From Candidatus Goldiibacteriota bacterium (GTDB taxonomy: Bacteria > Oederibacteriota > PGYV01 > DSYL01): a DNA stretch of 50,705 nt. The stretch spans positions 1-50,705 of the forward strand of contig JAGNJD010000013.1 in the NCBI GenBank assembly GCA_018000835.1, given 5' to 3'. A program made the position numbers and the translations under genes. A model generated the notes under the pieces. The model was not told the origin of the DNA, searched no databases, and was given only the letters and a program-made list of their open reading frames with translations. How positions within the stretch are numbered: the stretch's first letter is position 1; each line of letters begins with the position of its first letter. Positions 17,247-26,156 of the stretch are shown here, in pieces.

Positions 17247-17324
17247 AGTTTATCGTTATATGAGATATATGAGAAAACAACGTTATTATGCAGATTAATT
17301 ACAATAAATCCACCATAAAAATAT

Positions 17325-17360
17325 TTGCACAGTTTGACGGTTGTTGTTATAATATAACAA
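17325..17360 (+). promoter_or_regulatory. Promoter with overlapping palindromic operator-like site
   Basis: TTGCAC (17325-17330) and TATAAT (17348-17353) with a 17-base spacer. A perfect palindrome, TTGTTATAATATAACAA (17344-17360), is centred on the -10 box, as expected for a repressor site. It precedes the lipoprotein gene starting at 17392. Confidence 0.55.
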
Positions 17361-17391
17361 AGATAAAAAATATTATATAAGGAGGGTTGGT

Positions 17392-18084
17392 ATGAAGAAA
17401 AACAAAATTTTTTGGTTTCTGCTTGCTGCTTTTGTAATATTTGTTATTGGCAGTTGTGCCACGAAAAAAACGGAAGAAAAAGTAATCGTTCCTGACGGCG
17501 TAACGGGATTTCTGGATTACAGGCAATATCCTGACGGGAAAAAATATGGCGTTATTTTTGTGGTTTCAAATAATTATAAAGGTGAAGTAACGTTAAACGC
17601 ACAGGGGAAAAGCGAAAAAATGACAATCAATCCAAAGCAGATAAAAGAATTTAAAACGGAATTAAAGTTGAAGCCCGGTAATAAAGTCAGTATAAATGCA
17701 GGCGGCAAGACGCAGGAAATTACAATCAAATACGAAACGCCACAGCAGTTTACGCTTGGTTTTGTGGATACGCCTGGAAAAATGTTTAATGATACCACGC
17801 CTTTTATTGCCGATAGAAGCGGGAAAGGCAGATACATTTCTTTTTATCACATAGCAAAAACTCCGGAAGCGAGTTATGAATTCCCGGGAGCGGATACGTT
17901 GTGGTATGCAGTTGCTTTTAAAAATAAAATAACCATAAAAGATACTGACGGGCTTATAGTCATAAAAGAAAAACCTTTGACTCCGCGTCAGATATATTAC
18001 GTTACTACTTATTTTTACGATGCAGATTATAACTACATAGGCGGCATTCAGGCATGGGAAGCAAAATACATTAAGGGGGAATGA
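17392..18084 (+). CDS. Lipoprotein of unknown function
   Basis: 230 residues with a lipoprotein signal (FVIFVIGSC, lipid Cys22). The mature part begins with a short charged linker (TKKTEEKV) and is then beta-rich; about residues 45-115 look like an immunoglobulin-like sandwich (GVIFVVSNNYKGEVTLNAQ, VSINAGGKTQEITIKY), followed by a region with many Tyr and Trp. No catalytic motif is seen. It has a strong ribosome binding site (AAGGAGGG, 17380-17387) and its own promoter with an overlapping palindrome. Probably an outer-membrane or periplasmic lipoprotein. Confidence 0.6.
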   Translation: MKKNKIFWFLLAAFVIFVIGSCATKKTEEKVIVPDGVTGFLDYRQYPDGKKYGVIFVVSNNYKGEVTLNAQGKSEKMTINPKQIKEFKTELKLKPGNKVSINAGGKTQEITIKYETPQQFTLGFVDTPGKMFNDTTPFIADRSGKGRYISFYHIAKTPEASYEFPGADTLWYAVAFKNKITIKDTDGLIVIKEKPLTPRQIYYVTTYFYDADYNYIGGIQAWEAKYIKGE

Positions 18085-18192
18085 AGGCAGTGCCAGACGG
18101 CAATTGTAAATGTTGAGTCACATGCGTAAAATGAAAAATAAAAAAGACAAATGGGGCAGCGTGGTTTAAATAAAATTTGTGGAGGATAGTTT

Positions 18193-18645
18193 ATGAAAAG
18201 GATATTTATATTACTGATAACATTTTTGTTTTCCGTTAATTTTTTGTTTTCTGCAACCGTTAAAAAGAAAGCAGGAAAAGAAAAATTTGAAATAAAAAAT
18301 GCCCAGGATATAGTTGAATATCTTGAAAAACATGGATTGACGGGCAGCGAAATAAAAGAAGGTGTCATGGCAAAAATATTCAGGGTGATTACACTCCGTG
18401 ATTACAGGGGAATTTATAACAAGGATAAATATTCAGTTGCAATCTGGGATTTTGAAAAAAGTTATGGTTTTAACATTGCCGTTTCACTTTTCCAGTTGCT
18501 TACGCTTTTTACCGATACCGCTGTTTATAAAGATAGGCCTTACATTATTTCAATAGAAGGCAATAAAACAGAGCAGCAAAAAATAATAGATAAACTGGAA
18601 TCTGTTTTGCCAACATTGATGGAAATAGGGGAAAAAGAATATTAA
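18193..18645 (+). CDS. Small secreted protein of unknown function
   Basis: 150 residues with a signal peptide (KRIFILLITFLFSVNFLFSA). The mature part is Lys-rich, helical (KNAQDIVEYLEKHGLTGSEIKEGVMAKIF) with a beta segment near YSVAIWDFEK. No family recognised. GGAGG at 18181-18185 is the ribosome binding site. It lies 108 bases after the lipoprotein gene, possibly in one transcript. Nothing else points to function. Confidence 0.55.
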   Translation: MKRIFILLITFLFSVNFLFSATVKKKAGKEKFEIKNAQDIVEYLEKHGLTGSEIKEGVMAKIFRVITLRDYRGIYNKDKYSVAIWDFEKSYGFNIAVSLFQLLTLFTDTAVYKDRPYIISIEGNKTEQQKIIDKLESVLPTLMEIGEKEY

Positions 18646-18714
18646 AAGCATCTTAGGTTTGACATACACAAATTGCCGACTTGCTATTCAGTAAATTTAA
18701 CTAAAGAATCAGAT

Positions 18715-18778
18715 AACAAATGACAAATGGCATTATGAGAAAGTAGAAAATAGAAAAAACAAAATCTGCAACGCAGTT
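18715..18778 (+). repeat. Repeat family E (caaatgaca...aaaatctgcaac), copy 1
   Basis: aacaaatgacaaatggcatt then a purine-rich stretch ending aaaatctgcaacgcag. Similar text occurs at 19074-19125 and 29174-29250, each time close to a family A hairpin. The similarity is loose, so this is a decayed family. Confidence 0.55.
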
Positions 18779-18811
18779 ATCAATCTTTCCATTGTAGTTG
18801 ATGCCCACACA

Positions 18812-19020
18812 ATCAATGAATTTCATAAAAGCGTAAACAAAGAAAAAACGAGGTAATGAATTAATATAAAATCGGCGGTTGCAGGATTGCTTTTTCCGGA
18901 ATTGAAATGGGCTGATGTTATGGGCATGCTTTATGTAATCAGCCCATTTCAGACCTTCAAAATCAACCCTGCAACCGCCTCATCCTATCCAGAAAGGCGA
19001 GATGAAACCTCATTGAATTT
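18812..19020 (+). repeat. Long-hairpin repeat family A, copy 2
   Basis: Core hairpin GGCGGTTGCAGG (18874-18885) to CCTGCAACCGCC (18968-18979). Inner arms gaaatgggctgat and atcagcccatttc are also perfectly complementary in this copy. It differs from copy 3 (29492) by only a few bases across more than 160, suggesting recent spread or ongoing homogenisation. Confidence 0.92.
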
Positions 19021-19399
19021 TTGCCGGTGTCCCTTGTTTTGTCCAATTGCTGCCCATCAAAATTAATGAAGGATTACAAATGACACTATGAGAAAATAAA
19101 AAACAAAATCTGCAACACAGTAATTTAACCGGCAATTAAACAGTCTGCGACATTTTTATCCGTTTTTCATTTGCCGTTGAGCACTTAACGCTTTGCCGAT
19201 TGTTAATATCAATTATTCCATTCTGATTAATGTTCATATAATCAAAAATTTTATAAAAATGCATAATTTGAAAATGATTATATAAAGTCTGAATTTTTTT
19301 TCCGGGCAGGAGTGGGCATAAAACGGATAAATCAGTAATTTAAAAATTAACATATTGTTTCATTTTATGAAACTTTTGAAAAAAAAAACCTGATTATCA
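19021..19399 (+). other. Intergenic region with repeat E copy 2 and no gene
   Basis: Holds repeat family E copy 2 (about 19074-19125), then AT-rich unique-looking DNA up to the fatty-acid operon promoter. No open frame with a ribosome binding site, no tRNA-like fold and no recognisable riboswitch was found. Confidence 0.6.
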
Positions 19400-19428
19400 T
19401 TGACATGATTTTTTCCTTAATATATAAT
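19400..19428 (+). promoter_or_regulatory. Promoter of the yceD-rpmF-fatty acid-acd-etf operon
   Basis: TTGACA (19400-19405), 17-base spacer, TATAAT (19423-19428): a consensus sigma-70 promoter about 52 bases ahead of the yceD start. I did not see a FapR-type operator around it. Confidence 0.8.
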
Positions 19429-19480
19429 AACTTACTTATAAAATTTAATTAAGATATTTGAATGGCATAAGAGGAAGAAT

Positions 19481-19990
19481 ATGTTGAAAATTAACATAAC
19501 TTCTTTTGATTTTCAAAAGGAGTTCTTAATAGAATTAAAGAGTAGCGGTATTAATATAGAAAAATCCATAACCATAAGTGATTCTCTAAAAATATCCGTC
19601 GTTCTTACAAAAGAAAAAGAACATATCATAATTGCACAAGGAAACGTATCCGGAGGCGTCCGGCTTACGTGTTCAAGGTGCCTTGAGGAATTTAACAATC
19701 AGATAAATAACGATTTTGTCGCCATTTTTAAAGATAAAAAAATGATGAAAAAGGACGATGTTGAAACGGATGTTTTTCCTTATGAAAATAACGTAATAGA
19801 CCTTTATGAACTAATAAGAGAAACGATAATTATGGAAGTCCCTATGAAACCACTGTGTAAAAATGATTGTGCAGGATTGTGTCCTGTATGCGGAAAGAAT
19901 CTCAAAAGAGAAAAGTGTAATTGTCACGTAGTAGAAGACATTATTAATCCTTTTAAAGATATTAATATTTTCAATACAGATAAAAAATAA
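19481..19990 (+). CDS. yceD: YceD/DUF177 family protein (23S rRNA accumulation)
   Basis: 169 residues. The N-terminal part contains the GxVsg.v.ltCsRCLe.f motif (GNVSGGVRLTCSRCLEEF) and the C-terminal part the CKNDCAGLCPVCGKNL knuckle, both typical of YceD/DUF177. The family is linked to large ribosomal subunit RNA accumulation and is nearly always found just before rpmF, as here. First gene of the operon, 22 bases before rpmF. Confidence 0.92.
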   Translation: MLKINITSFDFQKEFLIELKSSGINIEKSITISDSLKISVVLTKEKEHIIIAQGNVSGGVRLTCSRCLEEFNNQINNDFVAIFKDKKMMKKDDVETDVFPYENNVIDLYELIRETIIMEVPMKPLCKNDCAGLCPVCGKNLKREKCNCHVVEDIINPFKDINIFNTDKK

Positions 19991-20012
19991 ACATATTTCA
20001 GGAGGTCATATA

Positions 20013-20198
20013 GTGGCAAATTTAACGAGAAAGACGTCAAAATCAAAATCAAGGTCCAGACGGGCTGCAAATATGAAATTACAACAAAATTTAAATCTCG
20101 TAGAATGTCCAAATTGTCATCAGAAAAAACTGCCCCACCGCGTATGCAAAAACTGCGGTTTTTATGATGGCAGAGACGTTTTAAATATTTCTGAATAA
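20013..20198 (+). CDS. rpmF: 50S ribosomal protein L32
   Basis: 61 residues with a GTG start, preceded by AGGAGG (20000-20005). The sequence has the L32 hallmarks: an Arg/Ser/Lys-rich N-terminus (RKTSKSKSRSRRAAN) and a four-Cys zinc ribbon (CPNCHQKKLPHRVCKNCGFY). It is the Cys+ (zinc-binding) form. Standard place between yceD and plsX. Confidence 0.97.
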   Translation: MANLTRKTSKSKSRSRRAANMKLQQNLNLVECPNCHQKKLPHRVCKNCGFYDGRDVLNISE

Positions 20199-20231
20199 TC
20201 CCACCTTAATCTATTTATCAGGAGGACTTTT

Positions 20232-21251
20232 GTGAAAATCATTCTGGATGCGATGGGAAGCGATAATGCTCCTGATGTTGAAATTCAGGGAACTTTGGAT
20301 TGTCTTAAAGAGCAGGGGGATATTTCAATAATTTTAACAGGCAAAAAAGATTTACTTGAATCCAAACTCAACGCAATGCATGTTTCATCAGACGTAAGGG
20401 GGAGAATTGAAATATACCATGCTTCGGAAGTTATTACGATGTCCGACTCTCCTGCGCAGGCGTTCAAACAAAAGCCGGATTCCTCTATCGTCGTTGCGGC
20501 AAAACTGTTAAAGGAAGAAAAAGCAGATGCCCTTGTCTCTGCCGGAAATACGGGAGCGGTTGTTGTGACGTCTTTGCTTATAGCAGGAAGAATACCCGGA
20601 GTTTTAAGGCCTGCACTATGTTCTACTTTCCCGTCAAAAAAAGGATACACCGCGGTTCTGGACGTTGGTGCAACGGTTGAATGTAAACCGGAGTATCTTG
20701 CACAATTTGCAATAATGGGTTCTTTATATGCGGAGCATATTTTAAACATAAATAAACCCGTTGTCGGACTTTTAAACGTCGGGGAAGAAGAAAAAAAAGG
20801 CAATGAAACATTAAATGCCGCACTAGAACTTATAAAAAAGACGGATATAAATTTCAGGGGAAATGCAGAGGGCAGAGACATAATGAATGGAAATTTTGAC
20901 GTCATTGTCTGCGACGGCTTTGTCGGGAATGCACTGCTTAAATTTGGAGAAGGAATAGGAAATTTTGTTTTTGCTTCATTAAAAGAAGGAATTAAAAAAG
21001 GAAACACATTAAACAAAATAGGAGTTTTTTTAATGCAGCCTGTTTTCGAAGATTTAAAAAAAAGAATGACTTATGACGAATATGGCGGGGCTATTTTACT
21101 TGGAATAAAAAAGCCAATAATAAAAACGCATGGAAACGCAACCACAAAGGCAATTAAAAATTCCATAAAGACCGCTGCTAAGTTCGTCGCAGAACGTATA
21201 AATAGTGAAATTGAAAGAAGCGTTAATAAAATAAAACCAGAGGAGGAATAA
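20232..21251 (+). CDS. plsX: Phosphate acyltransferase PlsX
   Basis: 339 residues, GTG start with CAGGAGG just upstream. It makes acyl-phosphate from acyl-ACP for phosphatidic acid synthesis. Conserved PlsX features are seen: DAMGSDNAP at the N-terminus, then SAGNTGA, and NVGEEEKKGNE and VCDGFVGNALLK in the C-terminal half. Length is standard. Four bases separate it from fabH. Confidence 0.96.
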   Translation: MKIILDAMGSDNAPDVEIQGTLDCLKEQGDISIILTGKKDLLESKLNAMHVSSDVRGRIEIYHASEVITMSDSPAQAFKQKPDSSIVVAAKLLKEEKADALVSAGNTGAVVVTSLLIAGRIPGVLRPALCSTFPSKKGYTAVLDVGATVECKPEYLAQFAIMGSLYAEHILNINKPVVGLLNVGEEEKKGNETLNAALELIKKTDINFRGNAEGRDIMNGNFDVIVCDGFVGNALLKFGEGIGNFVFASLKEGIKKGNTLNKIGVFLMQPVFEDLKKRMTYDEYGGAILLGIKKPIIKTHGNATTKAIKNSIKTAAKFVAERINSEIERSVNKIKPEEE

Positions 21252-21255
21252 ATTA

Positions 21256-22239
21256 GTGAAAAAAGCAGCCATACTCGGAACTGGTTATTATGCACCTGAA
21301 AAAGTCGTTACAAATTTTGACCTTGAAAAAATTCTGGATACAACCGATGAATGGATTTCCCAGAGAACGGGCATAAAGGAAAGACACTTAGCGGCAGATG
21401 GTGAATATACATCCGACCTTGGTGTAAAAGCGGCGCTGAAAGCATTAAAAAATGCAAACGTAAAAAAAGAAGAAATTGACTTTGTAATTACAGCGACAAT
21501 AACCGGGGATTATATATGGCCGGCTACTGCAAATATAATATCTGACAAACTAGGCATCAGAAACGTTCCATCAATGGACGTATCCGCTGCATGTTCGGGT
21601 TTTGTTTATTCCCTTGCAATAGCAAAATCATTTATTGAATCAGGTATGTATAAAAAAATTCTCGTGATAGCGGCGGAAGAGTTTACAAAAGTCGTTGACT
21701 GGCAGGACAGATCAATGTGTGTTTTGTTCGGTGATGGCTCAGGTGCAGCAGTGATAGGCGAAAGCAGCAATGAAAATGAAGGGATATTGTCAATTTATTT
21801 ATCTTCAGACGGCTCAAACGTCCCATTGTTGTTTCGTCCTGGTGGTGGCATTATCAATCCTTTGAGTCAGGAAACGCTGGAAAAAAAATTACAATTTGCC
21901 AGAATGGACGGCAGGGAAGTTTATAAATATGCCGTAATAAAAATGCAGGAAGCAATTGAGATTGCAATAGATAAAGCAGGGGTTACCATAAATGATATTG
22001 ATTGTTTTATTTTTCATCAGGCAAATAAACGCATAATTGATTCCATCGCTGTAAAATTAAATATACCCCCGGAAAAAAATTTTATAAACATAGACAGATA
22101 TGCAAATACATCTGCCGCAACCATTCCAATGGCCCTTGCAGAAGCAATGGAAATGGGTAAAATAAAAAAAGGAATGTTAATCGGAATATCGGTACTTGGA
22201 GCAGGTTTTACATGGGGTGCCGCTGTTATAAGATTATAA
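21256..22239 (+). CDS. fabH: 3-oxoacyl-ACP synthase III (KAS III)
   Basis: 327 residues, GTG start. Starts fatty acid synthesis by condensing acetyl-CoA (or another primer) with malonyl-ACP. The catalytic triad is visible: Cys113 in SAACSGF, His254 in IFHQANKRI and Asn284 in YANTSAATIP. The end, GAGFTWGAAVIRL, is typical. AGGAGG at 21241-21246 overlaps the end of plsX. Confidence 0.97.
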   Translation: MKKAAILGTGYYAPEKVVTNFDLEKILDTTDEWISQRTGIKERHLAADGEYTSDLGVKAALKALKNANVKKEEIDFVITATITGDYIWPATANIISDKLGIRNVPSMDVSAACSGFVYSLAIAKSFIESGMYKKILVIAAEEFTKVVDWQDRSMCVLFGDGSGAAVIGESSNENEGILSIYLSSDGSNVPLLFRPGGGIINPLSQETLEKKLQFARMDGREVYKYAVIKMQEAIEIAIDKAGVTINDIDCFIFHQANKRIIDSIAVKLNIPPEKNFINIDRYANTSAATIPMALAEAMEMGKIKKGMLIGISVLGAGFTWGAAVIRL

Positions 22240-22257
22240 TTAATAAGGAGAAAAAAA

Positions 22258-23178
22258 TTGACAACAGCAATAGTGTTCCCAGGACAGGGTTCACAGTACC
22301 CGGGGATGGGATTTGATTTTTATAATTCAAACCAGAAGGCAAAATCTGTTTTTGATGATGCTGAAAAATTTTTTGGCAAAGGTTTACTTGCTGCAATGTT
22401 TCATGGAACAGAGGAAGATCTGAAAAAAACAGATTTAACCCAGCCGGCAGTTTTTACCATGAGCGTTGCAGTTTATGAAGCAATAAAAGACGTCATTGGT
22501 GAGCCGGCATTTTTTGCCGGGCATAGTTTAGGTGAATATTCTGCACTTTATGCAGGAGGGGCTTTTGACCTGCAAACCGGAATAAATCTCGTAAAACTCC
22601 GCGGGTCATTGATGCAGCAGGCATCCGAAAAGGTAAAAGGCGGGATGGCGGCGGTTCTTGGGATAAGCATTGATAAGATGCAGGAACTCTGTGAAAAAGC
22701 AAAAAATTACGGGGATATTTCAATTGCAAACTATAATTGTCCCGGCCAGATAGTCATATCCGGTGAAATAAAAGCAATTGATGCAGCAGAACAGATAGCA
22801 AAAGAACTCGGAGCAAAGAGATACATAAAATTAGCAGTTGCAGGCGCTTTTCACTCGTCTCTGATGCGACCGGCAGTTGACATATACAAAGACAAAATAA
22901 AAGATTTTGTCATAAAGGATCTGACTATTCCTGTTATTGCAAACTGGACGGCAAGAGAAATCAGGACGTCACAGGAGATAACGGAAGCAATGATTAATCA
23001 GATAATTTATCCGGTAAGATGGATAGAGAGCATTGAATATCTTCATTCCAGACAGGTCGACAGATATGTAGAAATCGGGCCCGGAACAGTGTTGTCCGGA
23101 CTAATAAAAAAGATTGACAAGTCGGCAAAAATATATAATATAGATAAATTGTCAGATTTAAATAAATTAAAGGAATAA
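22258..23178 (+). CDS. fabD: Malonyl-CoA-ACP transacylase
   Basis: 306 residues with a TTG start after AAGGAG (22244-22249). Transfers malonyl from CoA to ACP. FPGQGSQYPGMG at the start, the nucleophile Ser90 in GHSLGEYSAL, and His199 in GAFHSSLM are all present. Standard length and standard operon place after fabH. Confidence 0.96.
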   Translation: MTTAIVFPGQGSQYPGMGFDFYNSNQKAKSVFDDAEKFFGKGLLAAMFHGTEEDLKKTDLTQPAVFTMSVAVYEAIKDVIGEPAFFAGHSLGEYSALYAGGAFDLQTGINLVKLRGSLMQQASEKVKGGMAAVLGISIDKMQELCEKAKNYGDISIANYNCPGQIVISGEIKAIDAAEQIAKELGAKRYIKLAVAGAFHSSLMRPAVDIYKDKIKDFVIKDLTIPVIANWTAREIRTSQEITEAMINQIIYPVRWIESIEYLHSRQVDRYVEIGPGTVLSGLIKKIDKSAKIYNIDKLSDLNKLKE

Positions 23179-23196
23179 AAATTTAAAAGGTGAAAA

Positions 23197-23940
23197 ATGG
23201 GTTTACTTGATAAAAGAGTCGCAGTGGTTACAGGTGCAGCACAGGGAATAGGAGAAGCAATTGCCACTACTCTTGCAAAAGAAGGCTCATCGGTTGCAGT
23301 CGTTGATATTAATATTGAAAAAGCCGGTGAGGTTGCAGCAAAAATAAGAGAGATGGGAGTTGATGCAGAAAGTTATAAAGTTGACGTTTCAAATACGAAA
23401 GAAGTAGAAGAAGCAGTAAATAAAATTTTTGAAAAATTCCAGAAAATAGACATACTGGTAAATAATGCAGGCATAACGCGAGACAACCTTTTGATAAGAA
23501 TGTCTGAACAGGAATGGGATTCAGTAATCAGCATAAATTTAAAAGGTGTTTTTAACTGGACAAAATTCTGCGGAAAGATAATGATGAAACAAAAATCAGG
23601 AAGTATTATTAATATTTCCTCAATCATTGGTTTAACCGGCAATGCCGGTCAGGTAAATTATGCGGCATCAAAGGCAGGCGCAATAGGCATAACCAAAAGC
23701 GTTGCAAAAGAACTTGCTTCAAGAAACGTAAGGGTAAATGCAGTATGCCCCGGTTACATACAAACTGCAATGACGGATAAACTGCCGGAAGAAACAAAAA
23801 ACGCCATTTTGCAGTTTATTCCGGCAAAGACAATGGGCGTGCCTCAGGACGTTGCAAATGCGGTCCTTTTTCTGGCATCGGATTTGTCTTCATACATCAC
23901 AGGAGAAACCATAAGGATTGATGGCGGAATGGCAATGTAA
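23197..23940 (+). CDS. fabG: 3-oxoacyl-ACP reductase
   Basis: 247-residue short-chain dehydrogenase. Cofactor loop TGAAQGIGEAIA, NNAG motif, and the catalytic Ser142, Tyr155, Lys159 in NISSIIGLTGNAGQVNYAASKAG spacing, plus the IRIDGGMAM C-terminus typical of FabG. Performs the NADPH-dependent first reduction in elongation. AAAAGGTG precedes the ATG. Confidence 0.95.
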   Translation: MGLLDKRVAVVTGAAQGIGEAIATTLAKEGSSVAVVDINIEKAGEVAAKIREMGVDAESYKVDVSNTKEVEEAVNKIFEKFQKIDILVNNAGITRDNLLIRMSEQEWDSVISINLKGVFNWTKFCGKIMMKQKSGSIINISSIIGLTGNAGQVNYAASKAGAIGITKSVAKELASRNVRVNAVCPGYIQTAMTDKLPEETKNAILQFIPAKTMGVPQDVANAVLFLASDLSSYITGETIRIDGGMAM

Positions 23941-23970
23941 AAAAACAAAAAATTTTTTAAGGAGGTAAAA

Positions 23971-24216
23971 ATGGCAGAAGAAAAAACAGTGGAAGAAAGA
24001 GTAAAAGATGTAGTTGTTGCACAACTTGGAGTAGATCCATCAGAGGTAAAACCAGAAGCATCGTTTGTTGACGACCTTGGGGCGGATTCTCTTGACACCG
24101 TAGAACTTGTTATGGCTCTTGAAGAAGAGTTTGGAATTGAAATACCGGATGAAGAAGCAGAAAAAATAAAAACTGTCGGAGAAGCAATAGAGCACATAAA
24201 GGCAAAACTGAGTTAA
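23971..24216 (+). CDS. acpP: Acyl carrier protein
   Basis: 81 residues, acidic. The 4'-phosphopantetheine attachment site is Ser40 in [28 protein letters not shown] (23959-23965) is a strong ribosome binding site, as expected for an abundant protein. Canonical place between fabG and fabF. Confidence 0.98.
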   Translation: MAEEKTVEERVKDVVVAQLGVDPSEVKPEASFVDDLGADSLDTVELVMALEEEFGIEIPDEEAEKIKTVGEAIEHIKAKLS

Positions 24217-24237
24217 AAATTTTTTTTGAGGTTTGAT

Positions 24238-25479
24238 ATGAAAAAAAGAGTAGTAATAACCGGAATGGGAGCAGTAACTCCCGTAGGAAACAGCGTTTCT
24301 GAGATGTGGCAGGCTTTGCTTGAAGGAAAAAACGGCATAGGGAAAATAACCCTGTTTGACGCTTCTTTATATGACACGAGGATAGCCGGTGAAATAAAAA
24401 ATTTTGACCCCACTGAAGTCCTTGAAAAAAAAGAAGTAAAGAGAACACCCAGGTTTATACAGTATGCACTGAAAACGACGAAAGAAGCAGTAGGAATGGC
24501 AAACCTGTCTCTTTCGGAAACGGAACTTAAAAGGACTGCCGTAATCGTTGGTTCCGGCATAGGCGGGCTGAACGTCATTGAAGAACAACAGACTATTTTA
24601 TTGCAAAAGGGCCCATCCCGCGTATCTCCGTTTCTTATCCCTATGTTAATTCCAAACATGGCTGCTGCTTTTATTTCTATACGATACGGATTTAAAGGTC
24701 CCAATTTTGCTATAGTTACGGCATGTGCCACGGGAACTCATTCAATAGGCGAAGCGTTTAAACTCCTGCAAAGGGGCGATGCAGACGTAGCAATAACCGG
24801 AGGAACGGAGGGGGCATTAACTCCGCTTGGACTTGCAGGTTTCTGTGCTGCAAAAAGTTTATCAACACGAAATGACGACCCGGAACATGCTTCAAGGCCT
24901 TTTGACAGGGACCGGGATGGATTTGTAATGGCTGATGGTGCAGGAATTTTTGTTCTGGAGACGCTGGAACATGCCCAGGCAAGAGGCGCAAAAATAATTG
25001 CAGAGATTGCCGGCTATGGAGCATCTGATGATGCATATCACATGACTGCTCCTGCTCCGGGCGGCGCAGGTGGTGCTTTATCAATGACCAATGCCATAAA
25101 TGATGCGGGCATAAAGCCTGAAGATATAAATTACATAAATGCACACGGCACTTCAACTGAATTAAATGATAAGGAAGAAACTGCTGCGATAAAGTCCGTT
25201 TTTGGACAGCATGCTTACAAACTGGCAATAAACTCGACAAAATCGATGACCGGACACATGCTTGGCGGAACAGGCGCAGTTGAGGCAATTGTCTGCGCGT
25301 TATCTTGCAGGGATGATGTGGTTCACCCCACGATTAATCTGGAAAATCCATCCCCTGAATGCGACCTGGATTACGTACCCAAAACAAAAAGACAAATTAC
25401 TGTAAATTATGCTTTGTCAAATTCTTTTGGTTTCGGTGGGCATAACGCCACTATAATAATAAAAAAATACAATCCTTAA
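24238..25479 (+). CDS. fabF: 3-oxoacyl-ACP synthase II (KAS II)
   Basis: 413 residues from the ATG at 24238. The frame is open to a TTG at 24226, but that lies upstream of the GAGG ribosome binding site (24228-24231), so 24238 is chosen. Elongating condensing enzyme with Cys163 (TACATGTH), His303 (NAHGTST) and His340 (TGHMLG) in place. The next gene, rnc, begins 5 bases after the stop. Confidence 0.96.
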   Translation: MKKRVVITGMGAVTPVGNSVSEMWQALLEGKNGIGKITLFDASLYDTRIAGEIKNFDPTEVLEKKEVKRTPRFIQYALKTTKEAVGMANLSLSETELKRTAVIVGSGIGGLNVIEEQQTILLQKGPSRVSPFLIPMLIPNMAAAFISIRYGFKGPNFAIVTACATGTHSIGEAFKLLQRGDADVAITGGTEGALTPLGLAGFCAAKSLSTRNDDPEHASRPFDRDRDGFVMADGAGIFVLETLEHAQARGAKIIAEIAGYGASDDAYHMTAPAPGGAGGALSMTNAINDAGIKPEDINYINAHGTSTELNDKEETAAIKSVFGQHAYKLAINSTKSMTGHMLGGTGAVEAIVCALSCRDDVVHPTINLENPSPECDLDYVPKTKRQITVNYALSNSFGFGGHNATIIIKKYNP

Positions 25480-25483
25480 ATTC

Positions 25484-26146
25484 ATGAGCAGATATATAGA
25501 GAATTATTTAAAAAAAAATCTGATTTTTGATTCCGACGAAGTCCAGCAGGCATTAACTCATAGTTCTTACGACGTAAAAAATTATGAACAGATGGAATTT
25601 TTAGGGGATGCTGTTTTAGGTCTTGTAATCGGCGAATTTTTGTATGAAAAGATGAAAGACGTAAAAGTGGGGGAAATTGCAAAAATGAAAAGTTATCTCG
25701 TGAGCAGGGACGTCCTTTTCAGGATTGGAACAAAATGTGGCGTAATAAATTTGATAAAGACGGGACAGGCGCTGCAAAAACGGGAAATAAAAAACAACAA
25801 AAAAATTATATGCGACGTTATGGAAGCAATCATAGGCGCCGTATACATAAAAACCGGACTTGAAAAAGTTAAAAAGTTCATTTTAGACATATATAAAGAC
25901 GAACTAAAAAATTCAAAAACCAGAAAAAATTTTAACGATTACAAATCAAATTTGCAGATAAAGTCCCTTGACATATGCGGCGTTTTGCCGGAATATCTGG
26001 TTTTAAAGACGGAAGGACAGGAACACAGAAGAACTTTTTACGTGCAGGTAACAGTGAATAAAAATTTTGAGGGCAGAGGCAAAGGAAAAACGATAAAAGA
26101 GGCGGAACAGATGGCTGCAAAGGATTGCCTGAAAAAAATAAAATAG
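25484..26146 (+). CDS. rnc: Ribonuclease III
   Basis: 220 residues. Processes double-stranded RNA, including rRNA precursors. The catalytic carboxylates are visible: Glu38 and Asp42 in MEFLGDAVL, Asp111 and Glu114 in DVMEAIIGAVYI. A C-terminal double-stranded RNA-binding domain (about 150-220: DYKSNLQIKSLDICG, then KTIKEAEQMAAKDCLKKI) completes the protein. rnc after fabF is the usual bacterial order. Confidence 0.96.
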   Translation: MSRYIENYLKKNLIFDSDEVQQALTHSSYDVKNYEQMEFLGDAVLGLVIGEFLYEKMKDVKVGEIAKMKSYLVSRDVLFRIGTKCGVINLIKTGQALQKREIKNNKKIICDVMEAIIGAVYIKTGLEKVKKFILDIYKDELKNSKTRKNFNDYKSNLQIKSLDICGVLPEYLVLKTEGQEHRRTFYVQVTVNKNFEGRGKGKTIKEAEQMAAKDCLKKIK

Positions 26147-26156
26147 GAGGTTTGTC

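Noticed and set aside
18123..18170. 15-codon frame (MRKMKNKKDKWGSVV) before the gene at 18193
   Set aside because: Too short, no ribosome binding site, no overlap or coupling with a neighbour.
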